From contig OZ014413.1 of the NCBI GenBank assembly GCA_963965975.1, forward strand, positions 8,458,101 to 8,522,100: 64,000 nucleotides of DNA, read 5' to 3'. Under the pieces are notes generated by a model. The model was given only the letters and a program-made list of their open reading frames with translations. It had not been told where the DNA came from and ran no database searches. Shown here piece by piece: positions 37,201-47,077 of this stretch (positions are counted from its first letter, which is position 1; every line of letters begins with the position of its first letter). This DNA comes from Xestospongia bergquistia (Eukaryota > Porifera > Demospongiae > Haplosclerida > Petrosiidae). Made by a program: the position numbers and the translations under genes.

Positions 37201-38836
37201 TACAATGTGTGTCTTTAATGATACCTATGTTACTTTATGGTCTGTGAATAGTGGAAGTGTTTGTACAGGGCGATGTGTTTCCAAAGAGTTAAAATTTTTA
37301 TAGAAGTTAATGGTGTTTAATCTGTTTAAAATAGACTCTTAGTGGACTGCGAGTGAAAGTGTTGACAAGAAAGTCTGTCCACTATATACAATGTAAATTA
37401 TTCAGTTAAAAATACTCTCTCTAAGTATGAACTTAGAAATCAGAGGCTTTTGAGGGTCATTGCCCCTAAAATAGTGTATCGATTAACTACAATCACTATT
37501 CATCTTCCTACACTAATTGTGTATGAGTGTTTAGTATAATGATATTTTTCTTTCTAGCCGAGAGCTGATACTCCTAAAGTTGTTGATACGAGTTTAACAG
37601 AAACAAATATACCACATTCCCCATCCAATTCAACTGGTCTCTCATCCACACACACAGAAAACAGTTCACAACATGAAGATCCTTCTCCTAATCCCTCACA
37701 AGAACATCTCCAAAGCAATGTAAGTAAAATGTGTATTAAAATAGAATATAAATAGATCATGATAGATTTTATTAACAGACCAACACATTATAAGACTGTG
37801 TTGATAGTTAACAAGGGTGTGTTAGGGTTGGTCATTGGCATGTGACTATAATTTGTGTGTCCTCTGTTAGTTCAAAGAAGCTAATACTATAACTAAAATA
37901 ACTATAACTAGAGTTTAAAATGTGTCCTGTAACCAATTAACAAACTATTAACAATGCCAGTAATGAAAACAGTAATATTTGTCATGTTTTGTTACTATAT
38001 TACAGGATCCTCCTACTTTAAGAAGTCCCATACAATCAAAATTATCAAGTGATTCACACACCTCATCAAGTCAGAAATCATCCGAGCCTTCTTCCACTGA
38101 AGTGGTAAATCAAATTGAACCGCAAACACAAATTGAGACTGAGATCCAGTCTATTAATCAGACTGAAATTCACACTGAAACAAACCCAAGTAAGAAAAAC
38201 AACAAAAGAGATCACGAGTTCGCACTTGGGGACAAGACTCGAGAAGAAATTGAGTTAAGAACATTATCAACAGTAACTCAACCAGATACTGATGATATTT
38301 TAACATTATCTAAACACCAAACTAATCCTGTATCAGACAGATCAGTGCAATCAAGAAGACTCCAGAGAGATGAGACTCAATCTTCCATTGAAAGTGAAGA
38401 AAGCATTGAAGTTCCTACACCACAAGTCCTCCCTCTTGTTGATGATGTATTTAGATTACACACAACTGGTCCTTTACCAACAAAATCACATAGCGTATTG
38501 ACCAATGAAATCACAACTAGTCACTTAAGAGCACATGACAATAGATACAGACGTGGAGATCATGTTAGATCATTGTCTAATGGAAACCAGTTCTCCTTTC
38601 CTCCTCGCCCTTCATACAAATCAAATCGTATACCCACAGATGTGGGGCTTATGGAACGTCCCTCTTCTTATCGACAGTCCTCTCTAACTAGAGTTATGAG
38701 ACCTTATAGTCCTCCTGGAGATCGGTTGTCTCTATCTCGTCAATCTTATCAAATTCCTTCTCGTCTTCCTTCTACTTTTGGTTCTCCTCACGCTCTTGTT
38801 CATCCTTCTTCTGTTGATGTTACTGTTGATGTTTGA
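21196..38836 (+). CDS. single-pass membrane protein with long Pro/Ser-rich tail (unknown family)
   Basis: Eight exons: 21196-21263, 33947-34093, 34217-34445, 35486-35779, 35881-36003, 36385-37164, 37558-37719, 38006-38836 (TGA); about 877 residues, all phases agree. The N-terminus is a short ectodomain of ~30 residues with one NST site. Then comes one membrane span (YWYVLLIVLAVLVVICVLVC) followed by RKHPR, giving a type I/III orientation. The ~815-residue tail is rich in Ser, Pro, Gln and Arg and looks disordered, apart from a conserved-looking Ala-rich helix encoded by 35881-36003 (VGVTVHTPGDPDKAVRIA...). There are many S/T-P and RRxS-like sites, so phosphorylation control is plausible. I do not recognise the family. 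The exon 1 join rests on phase and on the promoter upstream; exons within the 12.7-kb intron could be missed. Copies of part of the last exon occur at 52360 and 63677. Confidence 0.65.
24030..24310 (-). repeat. ~61-bp minisatellite, inverted relative to the kinase introns
   Basis: Four or five degenerate copies of a unit with ctagtctagagcttactaat and ggtagctatcctaggtcact. Its reverse complement is the unit found in the last introns of both PINK1-like genes (218-430, 13806-13990). Confidence 0.75.
24624..24735. repeat. perfect 53-bp inverted repeat (hairpin)
   Basis: Left arm 24624-24676 and right arm 24683-24735 are exact reverse complements with a 6-nt loop (tttata). The arms contain caagtggaacaacacctatg, so the hairpin is not a simple AT run, although its outer ends are (ATT)n. 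Confidence 0.95.
26955..26994. repeat. short inverted repeat
   Basis: Arms atatccaatagttt and aaactattggatat flank a 12-nt loop. Outside them gtaac/gttac continue the pairing after a small bulge. Confidence 0.7.
29110..29400. repeat. tandem repeat, ~80-bp unit
   Basis: Three to four degenerate copies carrying ctacaaattaagcggtttca, aactaatgaaaactattata and aagggtagtactgtttattc. Confidence 0.8.
31424..31545. repeat. tandem repeat, ~26-bp unit
   Basis: Four to five copies of gctagattaaagaggctcat plus acctga, with small variations. Confidence 0.85.
32459..32540. repeat. (TA)n microsatellite
   Basis: Two TA runs separated by a ttgtgtagtgttatatttg spacer that itself recurs at 32537-32560. Confidence 0.9.
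34130..34215 (+). repeat. ~84-bp (CT)n tract forming a splice-site polypyrimidine tract
   Basis: An uninterrupted CT run ends in ctctctag, the acceptor of the 123-nt intron 34094-34216 of the membrane-protein gene. The intron is a multiple of three and open in frame. Confidence 0.95.
34446..35485 (+). other. intron of the membrane-protein gene
   Basis: 1.04-kb intron. An 85-codon open frame at 34816-35073 has hydrophobic stretches but no splice signals tying it to the gene. Nothing else is recognised. Confidence 0.5.
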
Positions 38837-39248
38837 ACGTTCTCTCTCTCTTTCTCTCTCTCTCTGTACCATGTTGTTTTTTATTCCTATAACCATTGTA
38901 ATTACTATCTTTGTTTTCAGTCAGTATTATTATTGAAATTTCTAAAATGTCATTTGCTCAAACAAAGAAAATAATATCATAATAACTAAAACTTTAAAAC
39001 TTTAAGGGTTTATATTATGGGCTTTAAAAGTATTAAAAATTATGAAGTGTTATATACCAAAAATAGACAAAACTATCAATTGTTTGATATTGTTTAAAGT
39101 AAACACTTTCAAAAAAAGGAAAAATTTAAAGATGACAACTTTCTATTAGTGTTCACTCAAATAATGATAAACTAATGTTAGTTCATATGTGATGTGTACA
39201 CAGTATTAAAAGATCAATTATAACTTAATTGGGTATGCAGTAAAGTCA
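38837..39248. other. convergent 3' intergenic region
   Basis: 412 bp between two convergent stops. A CT-rich run lies at 38842-38866. The stretch from ~38890 onward recurs at ~52568-52870, in the second array unit. Confidence 0.65.
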
Positions 39249-42200
39249 CTAGTCTTTAGAGCACAATAATGACTCTCTATAGTTATCACATGATTTATAG
39301 AAGGAATCATTAGCATCTTGTAATGGTAAACGATGAGATCTTTGGTTATTACGGTATTGATATTTACGATTAAAACGTGATAAATATTGACTGATTTTTG
39401 TAGATATGCCAATTACTTTTCTTCTTGCTTTCTTTAATTGTCCTGTAATAAATAGAATATGAGAGACCAATACAATGAAGATGGTGATGAAGAACAGGAG
39501 GATAGCAGCATTACTATAAACTGCTACCTCCATATGTCCCAGGTACCATGTTGTGATGTATATAAAGGCAAGGTTGAAGAGAAGCCAACAGTCTAACAGG
39601 TTAATAAAGTTATTCTTGTATGGTCTGAAGATAGCCTGACCAATTATGAATAAGAACAATATTGAGGCAATAGCTATGTAGATAACTTGAGCATAAGGTT
39701 GAATACTGTACAATATATACATCATAATGAGAAGTAAGAGACGAGCTACAAACCAGTACTGCTTACTATTCTTATATGGAGCATGGATAGCTTCAAGTAT
39801 TGGTCTTGTGTATTCATTGGTACATCTCCAATGTCTTAGAGGCTTAGTGAAGAGGAGAAGAGCATAGGGTAAGAGGAGAGGGAAGACAACCAACGATGTG
39901 ATTATCATGAGAATAATATGTCCTTTACTACCATATTCCACAGACCCATCCCAATACCATACATGATATGTCTGTTTTGAAGTAAAGACTTTAGCTGGTG
40001 TAAAGACATTGATAATTGAACCTAATAGTTTTCCAAAGGAGAGGTGTACAACAGTAACTAGTACTTGAACTGATGAGTCAGCTATTTTGTTAGAAAGCCA
40101 TAGAAAATAACGACTGAGGATAATGAGGACAACAACTATTGTCAGGAGATAGAGTGGAAATAGTAAACTGAAACCAGCTTTCCATAACTCTGTCATTCCA
40201 TTGTAAAAACATAGAGGAAATCCAAGTCCAAGATTTAGAACTGAAAGTAAAACAATTGATATTTTTCTAACCACTCCCATTTTTCCATTGTAAACACTCA
40301 ACATATCTAGTATCCCCACATTAGCAGCCTGAGCATAGAATATAATTCCATTGAATGTACCAGTTGTTAATGTAAGTCTGAGAGCAAATAACAAGTATAT
40401 AAGAAGAGGACCAGCTACTCCATAGAGGACTAATGTCCACAACCACCAGTTACTACATTGTCTACATTCTGTAGAACCAAACACTACACTGTAGTTTGTA
40501 GAACAATTGCCACATAAAATGCCTTCTCTGTTGTAAAGACATAATGATGAATTAATCGATAAATCTTTTGAAAATATTTCAAATTTTTTATCTCTATTGA
40601 TGTAACGAAAGTCGATGAGGATAGGGTCACTATTGCAGTATCCATGGTGACAATATAAAGACAAGAGAAATATAAATGTACTGTTAACTTGTACAGAACC
40701 AGCCCATGAAGTAAAAGTTGGTCTGTTAAATGTTCTAGTATTGATTCTACAGTTAGGAGTATAGCTATCAATATTTAATAGGACTGGTGAACAGGTACAA
40801 GACCCTGTTATATTATTCAATTCAAAACCAGGTGGACAAGATTTTAGATTGATTTTAACAAGTTTTATATCAGTTATACTGGGAATTGTAAATAAGAGGG
40901 CACCATGAGGTGCATCCAATGTACTGTGATCATTGGTATGTATTGTTACATTAATGAGAGTACATTGTTTACTTTCTCTTATAACTTGTGTATCTTCTCT
41001 CTCTGAAAACCACCAGTTAATGGGTATAAATCCAATGTTTGTATTGTTAACTGCTGCTACAGTGATAACTGAATAACTGTAATTACCTACAGCATCAATA
41101 GCAGCCATTGAAAAATTAATTTTCTGTCCAGGATAAGCATCAAATGAATACAGCATATTAGAATTATGTGAATCACATATAGTCAGATTTACTGGAGTTG
41201 TTGAAAGTGGGTATGTGTCTCCTGGTATGAAAGTAAAGATTTTCCTGTAAATATCAACAGCCATTTTAGAAGTAATAAAGTGTTTTCCCATGTAACAGTT
41301 ATACAGTTTTGATGAATACACAGCATTACCCGCAATTGTTGCTTCGTTATTTTCAAATAACACCATTATCTTTTTATAATGAGAATAATCAACTTGAAAT
41401 TTGCAGTATATTTCACCATATGTATTACCTTGAGCATATATAGCTCCTCCACTAGACAGAACTTTGTTGTTTGTAAAATTAGCTTGAAGTCCTTCTTTGA
41501 GATGAATGACACCTTCTCCTATTAACACAATAGCTGCTCCATTAATACCTGTATTGTTGTAAAAGGCCATATGTCCATCTAGAGTAATATCAGATCGAAT
41601 TGCTTGTATAACTGTACCATAGTTAGAGGCGAAAATGCTAGGATTCTGTGGTGATCCACCAATTTTGATGTTAAAGTTTGAAAAATGAAATATGCTCACT
41701 GTTGATATGAATATAGATGACATTCCATATTTGTTTTGTATATTATTGTCATATGCTTTCACAGAAATCATTTCCAATTGTATGTTGTTTTCTTTTGGTG
41801 GATATACAGCTGCAATAATACTTAATGCCAGGTTTTTTTCATAGGTGATATTAAAAAAGCAAAGTCTAATAGAAAGTTCATTAGCATTAATCATAATTAT
41901 ATGTATAACACTCTCTTGAAGTTTACCCAAATAGTGTTTACTGAATGTGAAGGTTGTAGCAGTTATACATAATGGATGGTATTTTTTGCTGTCAGCATGA
42001 TTCATTGTTGTTCTGGATACTTGATCAAAGAACATTATAAACACAATTGCACTTCCATGACATTTTTGAATCATGTAATTTGTGTTAAATACTGAGTCAT
42101 TGCAAATGACAGTCTGTGAGTGTGTTTTTGTATTCAGATGTAATACTAACATTGCTCCTGCTATTGAACCAGTATTATCTTTAAAGCTACATCTTGATAT

Positions 42201-43058
42201 ATTAACTTGAGCTGTAGTGTCATTTTGAGTATAGATTATTGTAAGTCCAGCAGCATTGATGACTGGTTTAGGAGTTATTTCATTAATGGAAGAATTATAG
42301 AAGTCAGTAGCACAAATGAATCGAGGATAGACTATATACTCATAATTGTGTATGAATAGTGAGTCTGTAATCTTTACTTGGTATTGGCTTAAATTGGAGT
42401 ATGAATTTTTATATAATATCAACACTCCACTACCAACACTGCTACTTTGAGATGCCACTATAAGACCATAAGACCCTATTACTTTAATAGAATCCAAAGT
42501 ACCATTCAGTAAGTTAACAGCTACAATAGCAAACCCGTAGTACTGGGATATATTCACATCTTTCATAACAAGATGACTAATTTCAGTAAACACCAGTACA
42601 GCAGCATGATATTGTGTGAAGTAGACAAGAGAACTGGTAGAATTGATGATGTCAAGTTGTTCCTTATCAAATGTAGTAAGGTTAGCACCACAACCAATAA
42701 ATGTTACTCTCTGTAGGGTCAGACTACTGCCTCCAATGAAGACAAATCCAATTGTTGGATGAGTAATGTTAATATAAGTAGAAGAGATACATTTAATAGT
42801 AGCCATTGATTGGTTACCTTGTATGGTAAGTGAGTAGTTGGTACTAATGGTACACAAACTCCCATTACCACTAATATTGTAGAGAGTATCCAGGAGGAGA
42901 AGAGTAGTGTCACCAGTGTAATTATATTGATGACACAAGTATGACTGGAGGAGATGATCTTGTGAAGTAATATTGATTACCTTATTACATTTACTACATA
43001 TCAGTAGTAAGTGAAAGAAGAGTACCAACATAAGACACTTCATGTTGTCAGTGAACAT
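39249..43058 (-). CDS. array gene A1: beta-helix ectodomain / multi-span membrane protein
   Basis: One uninterrupted frame of 1269 residues. A signal peptide (MFTDNMKCLMLVLFFHLLL, ending about ICSKC) leads into an Asn/Ser/Thr-rich ectodomain to ~residue 840. This has many N-glycosylation sequons and repeated strand-turn patterns such as GINGAAIVLIGEG and LSSGGAIYAQGN, typical of right-handed beta-helix (pectin-lyase/Pmp-like) folds. A Cys-rich neck follows (CPPGFELNN ~739, REGILCGNCS ~843, STECRQCSNWW). From ~869 there are eight to nine hydrophobic spans, then a basic tail ending in a conserved SFYxSCDNYRESLL-type motif. It is probably a plasma-membrane protein; ligand and activity are unknown, and a receptor or channel role is inference only. 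It is intronless, while the neighbouring single-copy genes are spliced. Paralogues follow in the same orientation. Confidence 0.85.
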   Translation of the reverse strand: MFTDNMKCLMLVLFFHLLLICSKCNKVINITSQDHLLQSYLCHQYNYTGDTTLLLLDTLYNISGNGSLCTISTNYSLTIQGNQSMATIKCISSTYINITHPTIGFVFIGGSSLTLQRVTFIGCGANLTTFDKEQLDIINSTSSLVYFTQYHAAVLVFTEISHLVMKDVNISQYYGFAIVAVNLLNGTLDSIKVIGSYGLIVASQSSSVGSGVLILYKNSYSNLSQYQVKITDSLFIHNYEYIVYPRFICATDFYNSSINEITPKPVINAAGLTIIYTQNDTTAQVNISRCSFKDNTGSIAGAMLVLHLNTKTHSQTVICNDSVFNTNYMIQKCHGSAIVFIMFFDQVSRTTMNHADSKKYHPLCITATTFTFSKHYLGKLQESVIHIIMINANELSIRLCFFNITYEKNLALSIIAAVYPPKENNIQLEMISVKAYDNNIQNKYGMSSIFISTVSIFHFSNFNIKIGGSPQNPSIFASNYGTVIQAIRSDITLDGHMAFYNNTGINGAAIVLIGEGVIHLKEGLQANFTNNKVLSSGGAIYAQGNTYGEIYCKFQVDYSHYKKIMVLFENNEATIAGNAVYSSKLYNCYMGKHFITSKMAVDIYRKIFTFIPGDTYPLSTTPVNLTICDSHNSNMLYSFDAYPGQKINFSMAAIDAVGNYSYSVITVAAVNNTNIGFIPINWWFSEREDTQVIRESKQCTLINVTIHTNDHSTLDAPHGALLFTIPSITDIKLVKINLKSCPPGFELNNITGSCTCSPVLLNIDSYTPNCRINTRTFNRPTFTSWAGSVQVNSTFIFLLSLYCHHGYCNSDPILIDFRYINRDKKFEIFSKDLSINSSLCLYNREGILCGNCSTNYSVVFGSTECRQCSNWWLWTLVLYGVAGPLLIYLLFALRLTLTTGTFNGIIFYAQAANVGILDMLSVYNGKMGVVRKISIVLLSVLNLGLGFPLCFYNGMTELWKAGFSLLFPLYLLTIVVVLIILSRYFLWLSNKIADSSVQVLVTVVHLSFGKLLGSIINVFTPAKVFTSKQTYHVWYWDGSVEYGSKGHIILMIITSLVVFPLLLPYALLLFTKPLRHWRCTNEYTRPILEAIHAPYKNSKQYWFVARLLLLIMMYILYSIQPYAQVIYIAIASILFLFIIGQAIFRPYKNNFINLLDCWLLFNLAFIYITTWYLGHMEVAVYSNAAILLFFITIFIVLVSHILFITGQLKKARRKVIGISTKISQYLSRFNRKYQYRNNQRSHRLPLQDANDSFYKSCDNYRESLLCSKD

Positions 43059-43589
43059 ATCACTAATTTGATCAATAGAAGGTAACTTTACAATAATTTA
43101 AACTACGTCACTATTTTCCATTTGTGTATAGTTGTCGATATACTGTGTCCAATTAAATGTAAAGATTCCTGTTGTGCAAATAAAATTCTACCATTGACCT
43201 ATATTAATCATGACAAGAAATAGGTCTCTTAAATGAACAATTTGTATAACAATCATCATTGATAAGTTATGTTATTTACAAATAAGTTATTGCTTTTAGT
43301 TTTAATTTGATTGAATAAAATTTAACTATTATCCATTTGTGTAAATTTGTTGATCAATTTCTTTCTATTGTTTTAAAATTGAAAGAAAACACAGTTGAAT
43401 TAGTTCACTCATGTAAAAACACCAGTTTACATAATCACCTTTTATTAATTGTAAACAATCATCTTTTATTTCCACTTTCAACATAAAATGGACAAACTTG
43501 AACATGATGAAGACTGACTATAGATCATAAATTTGTCTAATATATATGTAATGATATATCTATTATTGCAAGTGTAGAAAATAAGGAAT
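43059..43589 (-). promoter_or_regulatory. 5' flank of array gene A1
   Basis: Conserved almost throughout with the flank of the broken paralogue at 56658-57185, so it is part of the duplicated unit and presumably contains the promoter. I see no clear TATA box. The similarity ends where the retroelement begins. Confidence 0.5.
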
Positions 43590-45110
43590 TCAGCTGAAAC
43601 TTATTGGATATCCATTGCTCAAGAAGATTGCTTTCCTGAGGAAATTGAGACTATTAAGGAAAGTAAAATGCTACCTAGCTCTAGTCCTTTGCTATCCCTC
43701 CACCCAATCCTTGACTCATCTGGCATTCTACGTGTGGGTGGCAGAGACTGCATCAAGAAGGTGTCATATTCAAGTCAGCATCCTGTCATCCTATCTGGAA
43801 AACATCCTGTAACTAAGCTGATGATTCATTTTGAACACCTTCGCTTACTTCATGCTGGTCCTACATTACTAGCCTGTTCTCTGAATCACCATTTGTACAT
43901 CCTCGGAGGACGTAAAGCAATTCGCTCAATCACCCGCAGTTGTGTCATTTGTCGACGTACCTCAGCAAAACCTCAACATCAGATGCTAGGTCAATTACCT
44001 ATTGAGCGTCTCACTCCTGATCTTGTTTTTGACAAGGTTGGTGTGGACTATGCTGGTCCTTTCTACGTCAAATATGGACATGTGAGGAAACCTACTGTAG
44101 TTAAAACCTATGCCAGTGTTTTTGTTTCACTTTCAGTGAAAGCTGTGCATTTAGAACTCGTGTCAGAATTAACAACTGAAGCCTTCCTAGCCTGTCTAAG
44201 GCGCTTCATATCACGACGTGGGAAGCCAACTCTTATATGGAGTGACCACGGTACAAATTTTGTGGGTGCAGCTCGGGAGATCAAAGAACTTATTGCATTT
44301 CTGAAAACCCAGAGGTCGCAAGATGCTATATCGGAATTTTGTTCAACACAAAATATACAGTGGAAGTTCATTCCTGAACACGCTCCTCATTTGGTGGTCT
44401 TTGGGAGGCAGCAGTGAAAAGTATGAAAACACATTTGAGACGTGTAATTGGCAGTGTGAAGCTGACATTTGAAGAGTTTACTACTGTTCTCGCTCAAGTG
44501 GAATCATGTCTCAACAGTAGACCTCTCATCTCTCTCCCACTTGATGATGACGGAATAGGAGCTCTCACTCCTGGGCACTTTCTCATCGGCAGACCATTGG
44601 AAGCTCTGCCTGATCCCTCATTCTCATACCGTTCCCTCGCTCTCCTTCGTCGCTGGCACTTATGTCAAGCACTTGTACGTCATTTTTGGCAACGTTGGTC
44701 GTCTGAGTACATAACTAGTCTGAAACGCTATACCAAATGGCACCATCCATCAAGAAATATTTGTGTTGGAGATATTGTGATTTTGCAAGAGGATAATTTA
44801 ATTCCCTCAAAATGGCCACTTGCCAGAGTAATTAAGGTTCATGCAGGCAAAGATGATCTCGTACGAGTAGTCACTGTGAAGACGAACTCAGGAACCTACA
44901 AGAGACCAATCTCTAAAATAGCCTTGTTGTTACCCTCTCAAGATAATTGATTATGACTCTTTATTATTGTTAAAGACCATCCGGTCTTGGCCGGCGGTAT
45001 GTTAATGTTTACTATAGTTTGTTTATGTATTATCATTCATTATGTTAATGTTTACTCTAGTTTGTTTATCTATTATCATTCACTTCCTGTTTTGACCATC
45101 ATTCATACTA
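43590..45110 (+). mobile_element. BEL/Pao-type LTR retrotransposon fragment (integrase end), degenerate
   Basis: Open frame from ~43593 (YWISIAQEDCFPEEI, then LHPILDSSGILRVGGR), typical of the BEL/Pao region before integrase. An H2C2 zinc finger follows (HFEHLRLLH ... CVICRR), then the integrase core with VGVDYAGPF and IWSDHGTNFVGA. One base is missing near 44392, so the frame shifts; the second frame (about 44395-44950) holds the rest of the integrase, including the HFLIGRPL segment and a chromodomain-like C-terminal part. Gag, protease and reverse transcriptase are absent, and no 5' LTR is seen. The 43-bp repeats at 44998-45083 may be LTR remains. It is a dead 5'-truncated copy, inserted beside array gene A1. 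Confidence 0.85.
44998..45083 (+). repeat. 43-bp direct repeat, possible LTR remnant
   Basis: Two adjacent 43-bp copies starting tatgttaatgtttact, differing at a few bases, about 50 bp after the integrase stop. Confidence 0.75.
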
Positions 45111-45114
45111 ATTA

Positions 45115-46515
45115 TCACTTATAATTAATTTTGATCTCATATAAATTGGAAACACACGCTTTTGAAAAGAGAGTTTTTTTGTTGAATGTCAAATTTTGTA
45201 TCTCGTTCAATCCGGGAGAGAACTCAACATTAATACCTGTATTGTTGTGAAAGACCACATGTCCTTCTAGAGTGATATCAGATCGAATTGCAAGTATAAC
45301 TGTACCAATGTTAGATGAAAAAATACTAGGGTTTGTTGCTGATCCAGTTATAGTTATATTGTTAATGTCTGATAAATGAAAGATGCTGACTATTGATATT
45401 ATTAAATTTTGAGCTGCAAAGGTTTTATCTGGGATTCCATTATAATATGCTTTTACAGAATTCATTACAAAATGTATATTGTTTTCCACTGGAGGGTATG
45501 AAGCTGCAAAAATACAAGATGAAAAATTTGAAGTATATGTATTATTGAAAGTAACATTGGAAAAATTGAAAGTGATGGAATATTTTTTAACATTAATAAT
45601 AGCCATATACACACCACCTTGTTTCTTACTGGTAAAAATATCAGTGTGGGAAACTGAAATTAATACATCTTTCATTAAAAAGAGATAATAGACTTTATTG
45701 GCTGAGGATAATAATGACTTTGATATCTGATCAAAGAACATAATTAATACGAGGGCACTTCCAAGACATTTTTGATCACTGCCATTTGTATCAAACACTG
45801 AATTATTATGAATAGAAGTCTGTGAGTGAGTTATTGTGTTCAGATGTAATATTAACATTGCTCCTGCTATTGAACCAATATTGCCTGCGAAATGACATTG
45901 TGATATATTAACTTGAGCTTTAGTGTCATTTTGAGTATAGAGTATTGTAAGTCCTGCAGCATTGATAACTGGTTTAGGAGTTATTTCATTAATGGAAGAA
46001 TTATAAAAGTCAGTAGCACACATTAATCCAGGATAGACTATATACTCATAATTGTATATGAATAGTGAGTCTGTAATCTTTACTTGGTATTGGCTTAAAT
46101 TATAGTGTGAATTTTTATATAATATCAACACTCCACTACCAATACTGTAGTTACTTTGAGATGCTACTTTAAAACTTAGTGAACTAGATACATTAATAGA
46201 ATCCAAAGTACCATTTAGTAAGTTAACAGCTACAATAGCAAACCCATAGTACTGAGATATATTCATATCTCTCATAACAAGATGACTGATCTCAGTGAAC
46301 ACCAGTACAGCAGCATGATATTGTGTGAAGTAGACAAGAGAACTAGTAGAGTTGATAATTTCAAGTTGTTCATTATCAAGTGTAGTAAGGTTAGCACCAC
46401 AACCAGTAAATGTCACTCTCTGTAGAGTCAGACTACTACTTCCAGTGAAGGCAAATCCAATAGTTAGATGGGTAATGTTGACATGACTTGCATTGACTAA
46501 TTCATTACATTTCAA
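45115..46515 (-). pseudogene. array gene fragment B0 (ectodomain only)
   Basis: A 466-codon open frame whose part at 45231-46483 closely matches the ectodomain of the gene at 47078-50902 (from about ITHPTIGFAF to FHNNTGIN). It lacks the signal peptide, the rest of the beta-helix, the neck and all membrane spans. Its first ~10 and last ~38 codons are unrelated sequence. It has no promoter-like flank of the family type. It is a truncated duplicate, still open across the retained part, so the truncation is recent. Confidence 0.85.
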
Positions 46516-46559
46516 AAAAACAGAGAAAAAGCAAGAGTAGTATCGATTGTGTGAAAACT

Positions 46560-46625
46560 GTGACTACTTTTAATAGACAGAACATTTAATAATCCAATAC
46601 TACCCATCTGAGCATAAAATATAAT
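46560..46625 (-). pseudogene. small remnant of a B2-type membrane-span region
   Basis: About 60 bp resemble 58883-58942 of the gene at 57816-61670 (the segment around the second membrane span, encoding LDVLSIKAS). It is not the version found in A1 or B1. It lies just 5' of fragment B0 on the minus strand, out of order, showing that the area was rearranged. Confidence 0.6.
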
Positions 46626-47077
46626 TAAAATAAAAATTATTACATTAATGTTATTGACTTACGACACCAAATAATTGAAGGCTATAGGTTTTAATTTGAT
46701 CATATTTAGAGGCTTAATATGTTTTATTTGGTATTTTATGGAGTACAATAATTACTAATATAATATCAAAATTAAGCAAATAAAGCCGGATCAGTTCTCT
46801 TTCTGACAATCAAATATAACCATAACTAGTTCAATGTTGTCATTAATGTTTGTCTAAATGTTGGTCAAAAAAAATACATCAACTTATTCAACTTGCTTAA
46901 CAAAGTCAACAAATTCAATAAACAATAATATCTATAATTGTAATGTGTCACACAGTTGTATGCAATAAAAGTGATAGCAAAATGATTATGATAGATGAGA
47001 TCTAAATTATCAAAAATGTAAGTAAATTAAAGAGTAGAGACAGCAAATAGTAAAAAATAATAAATATATGTCATCTA
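46626..47077. other. intergenic, 3' flank of array gene B1
   Basis: AT-rich, with no gene seen. A short stretch (attaaaataaaaattattaca) also occurs in the 3' flank of the gene at 57816-61670. Confidence 0.5.
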
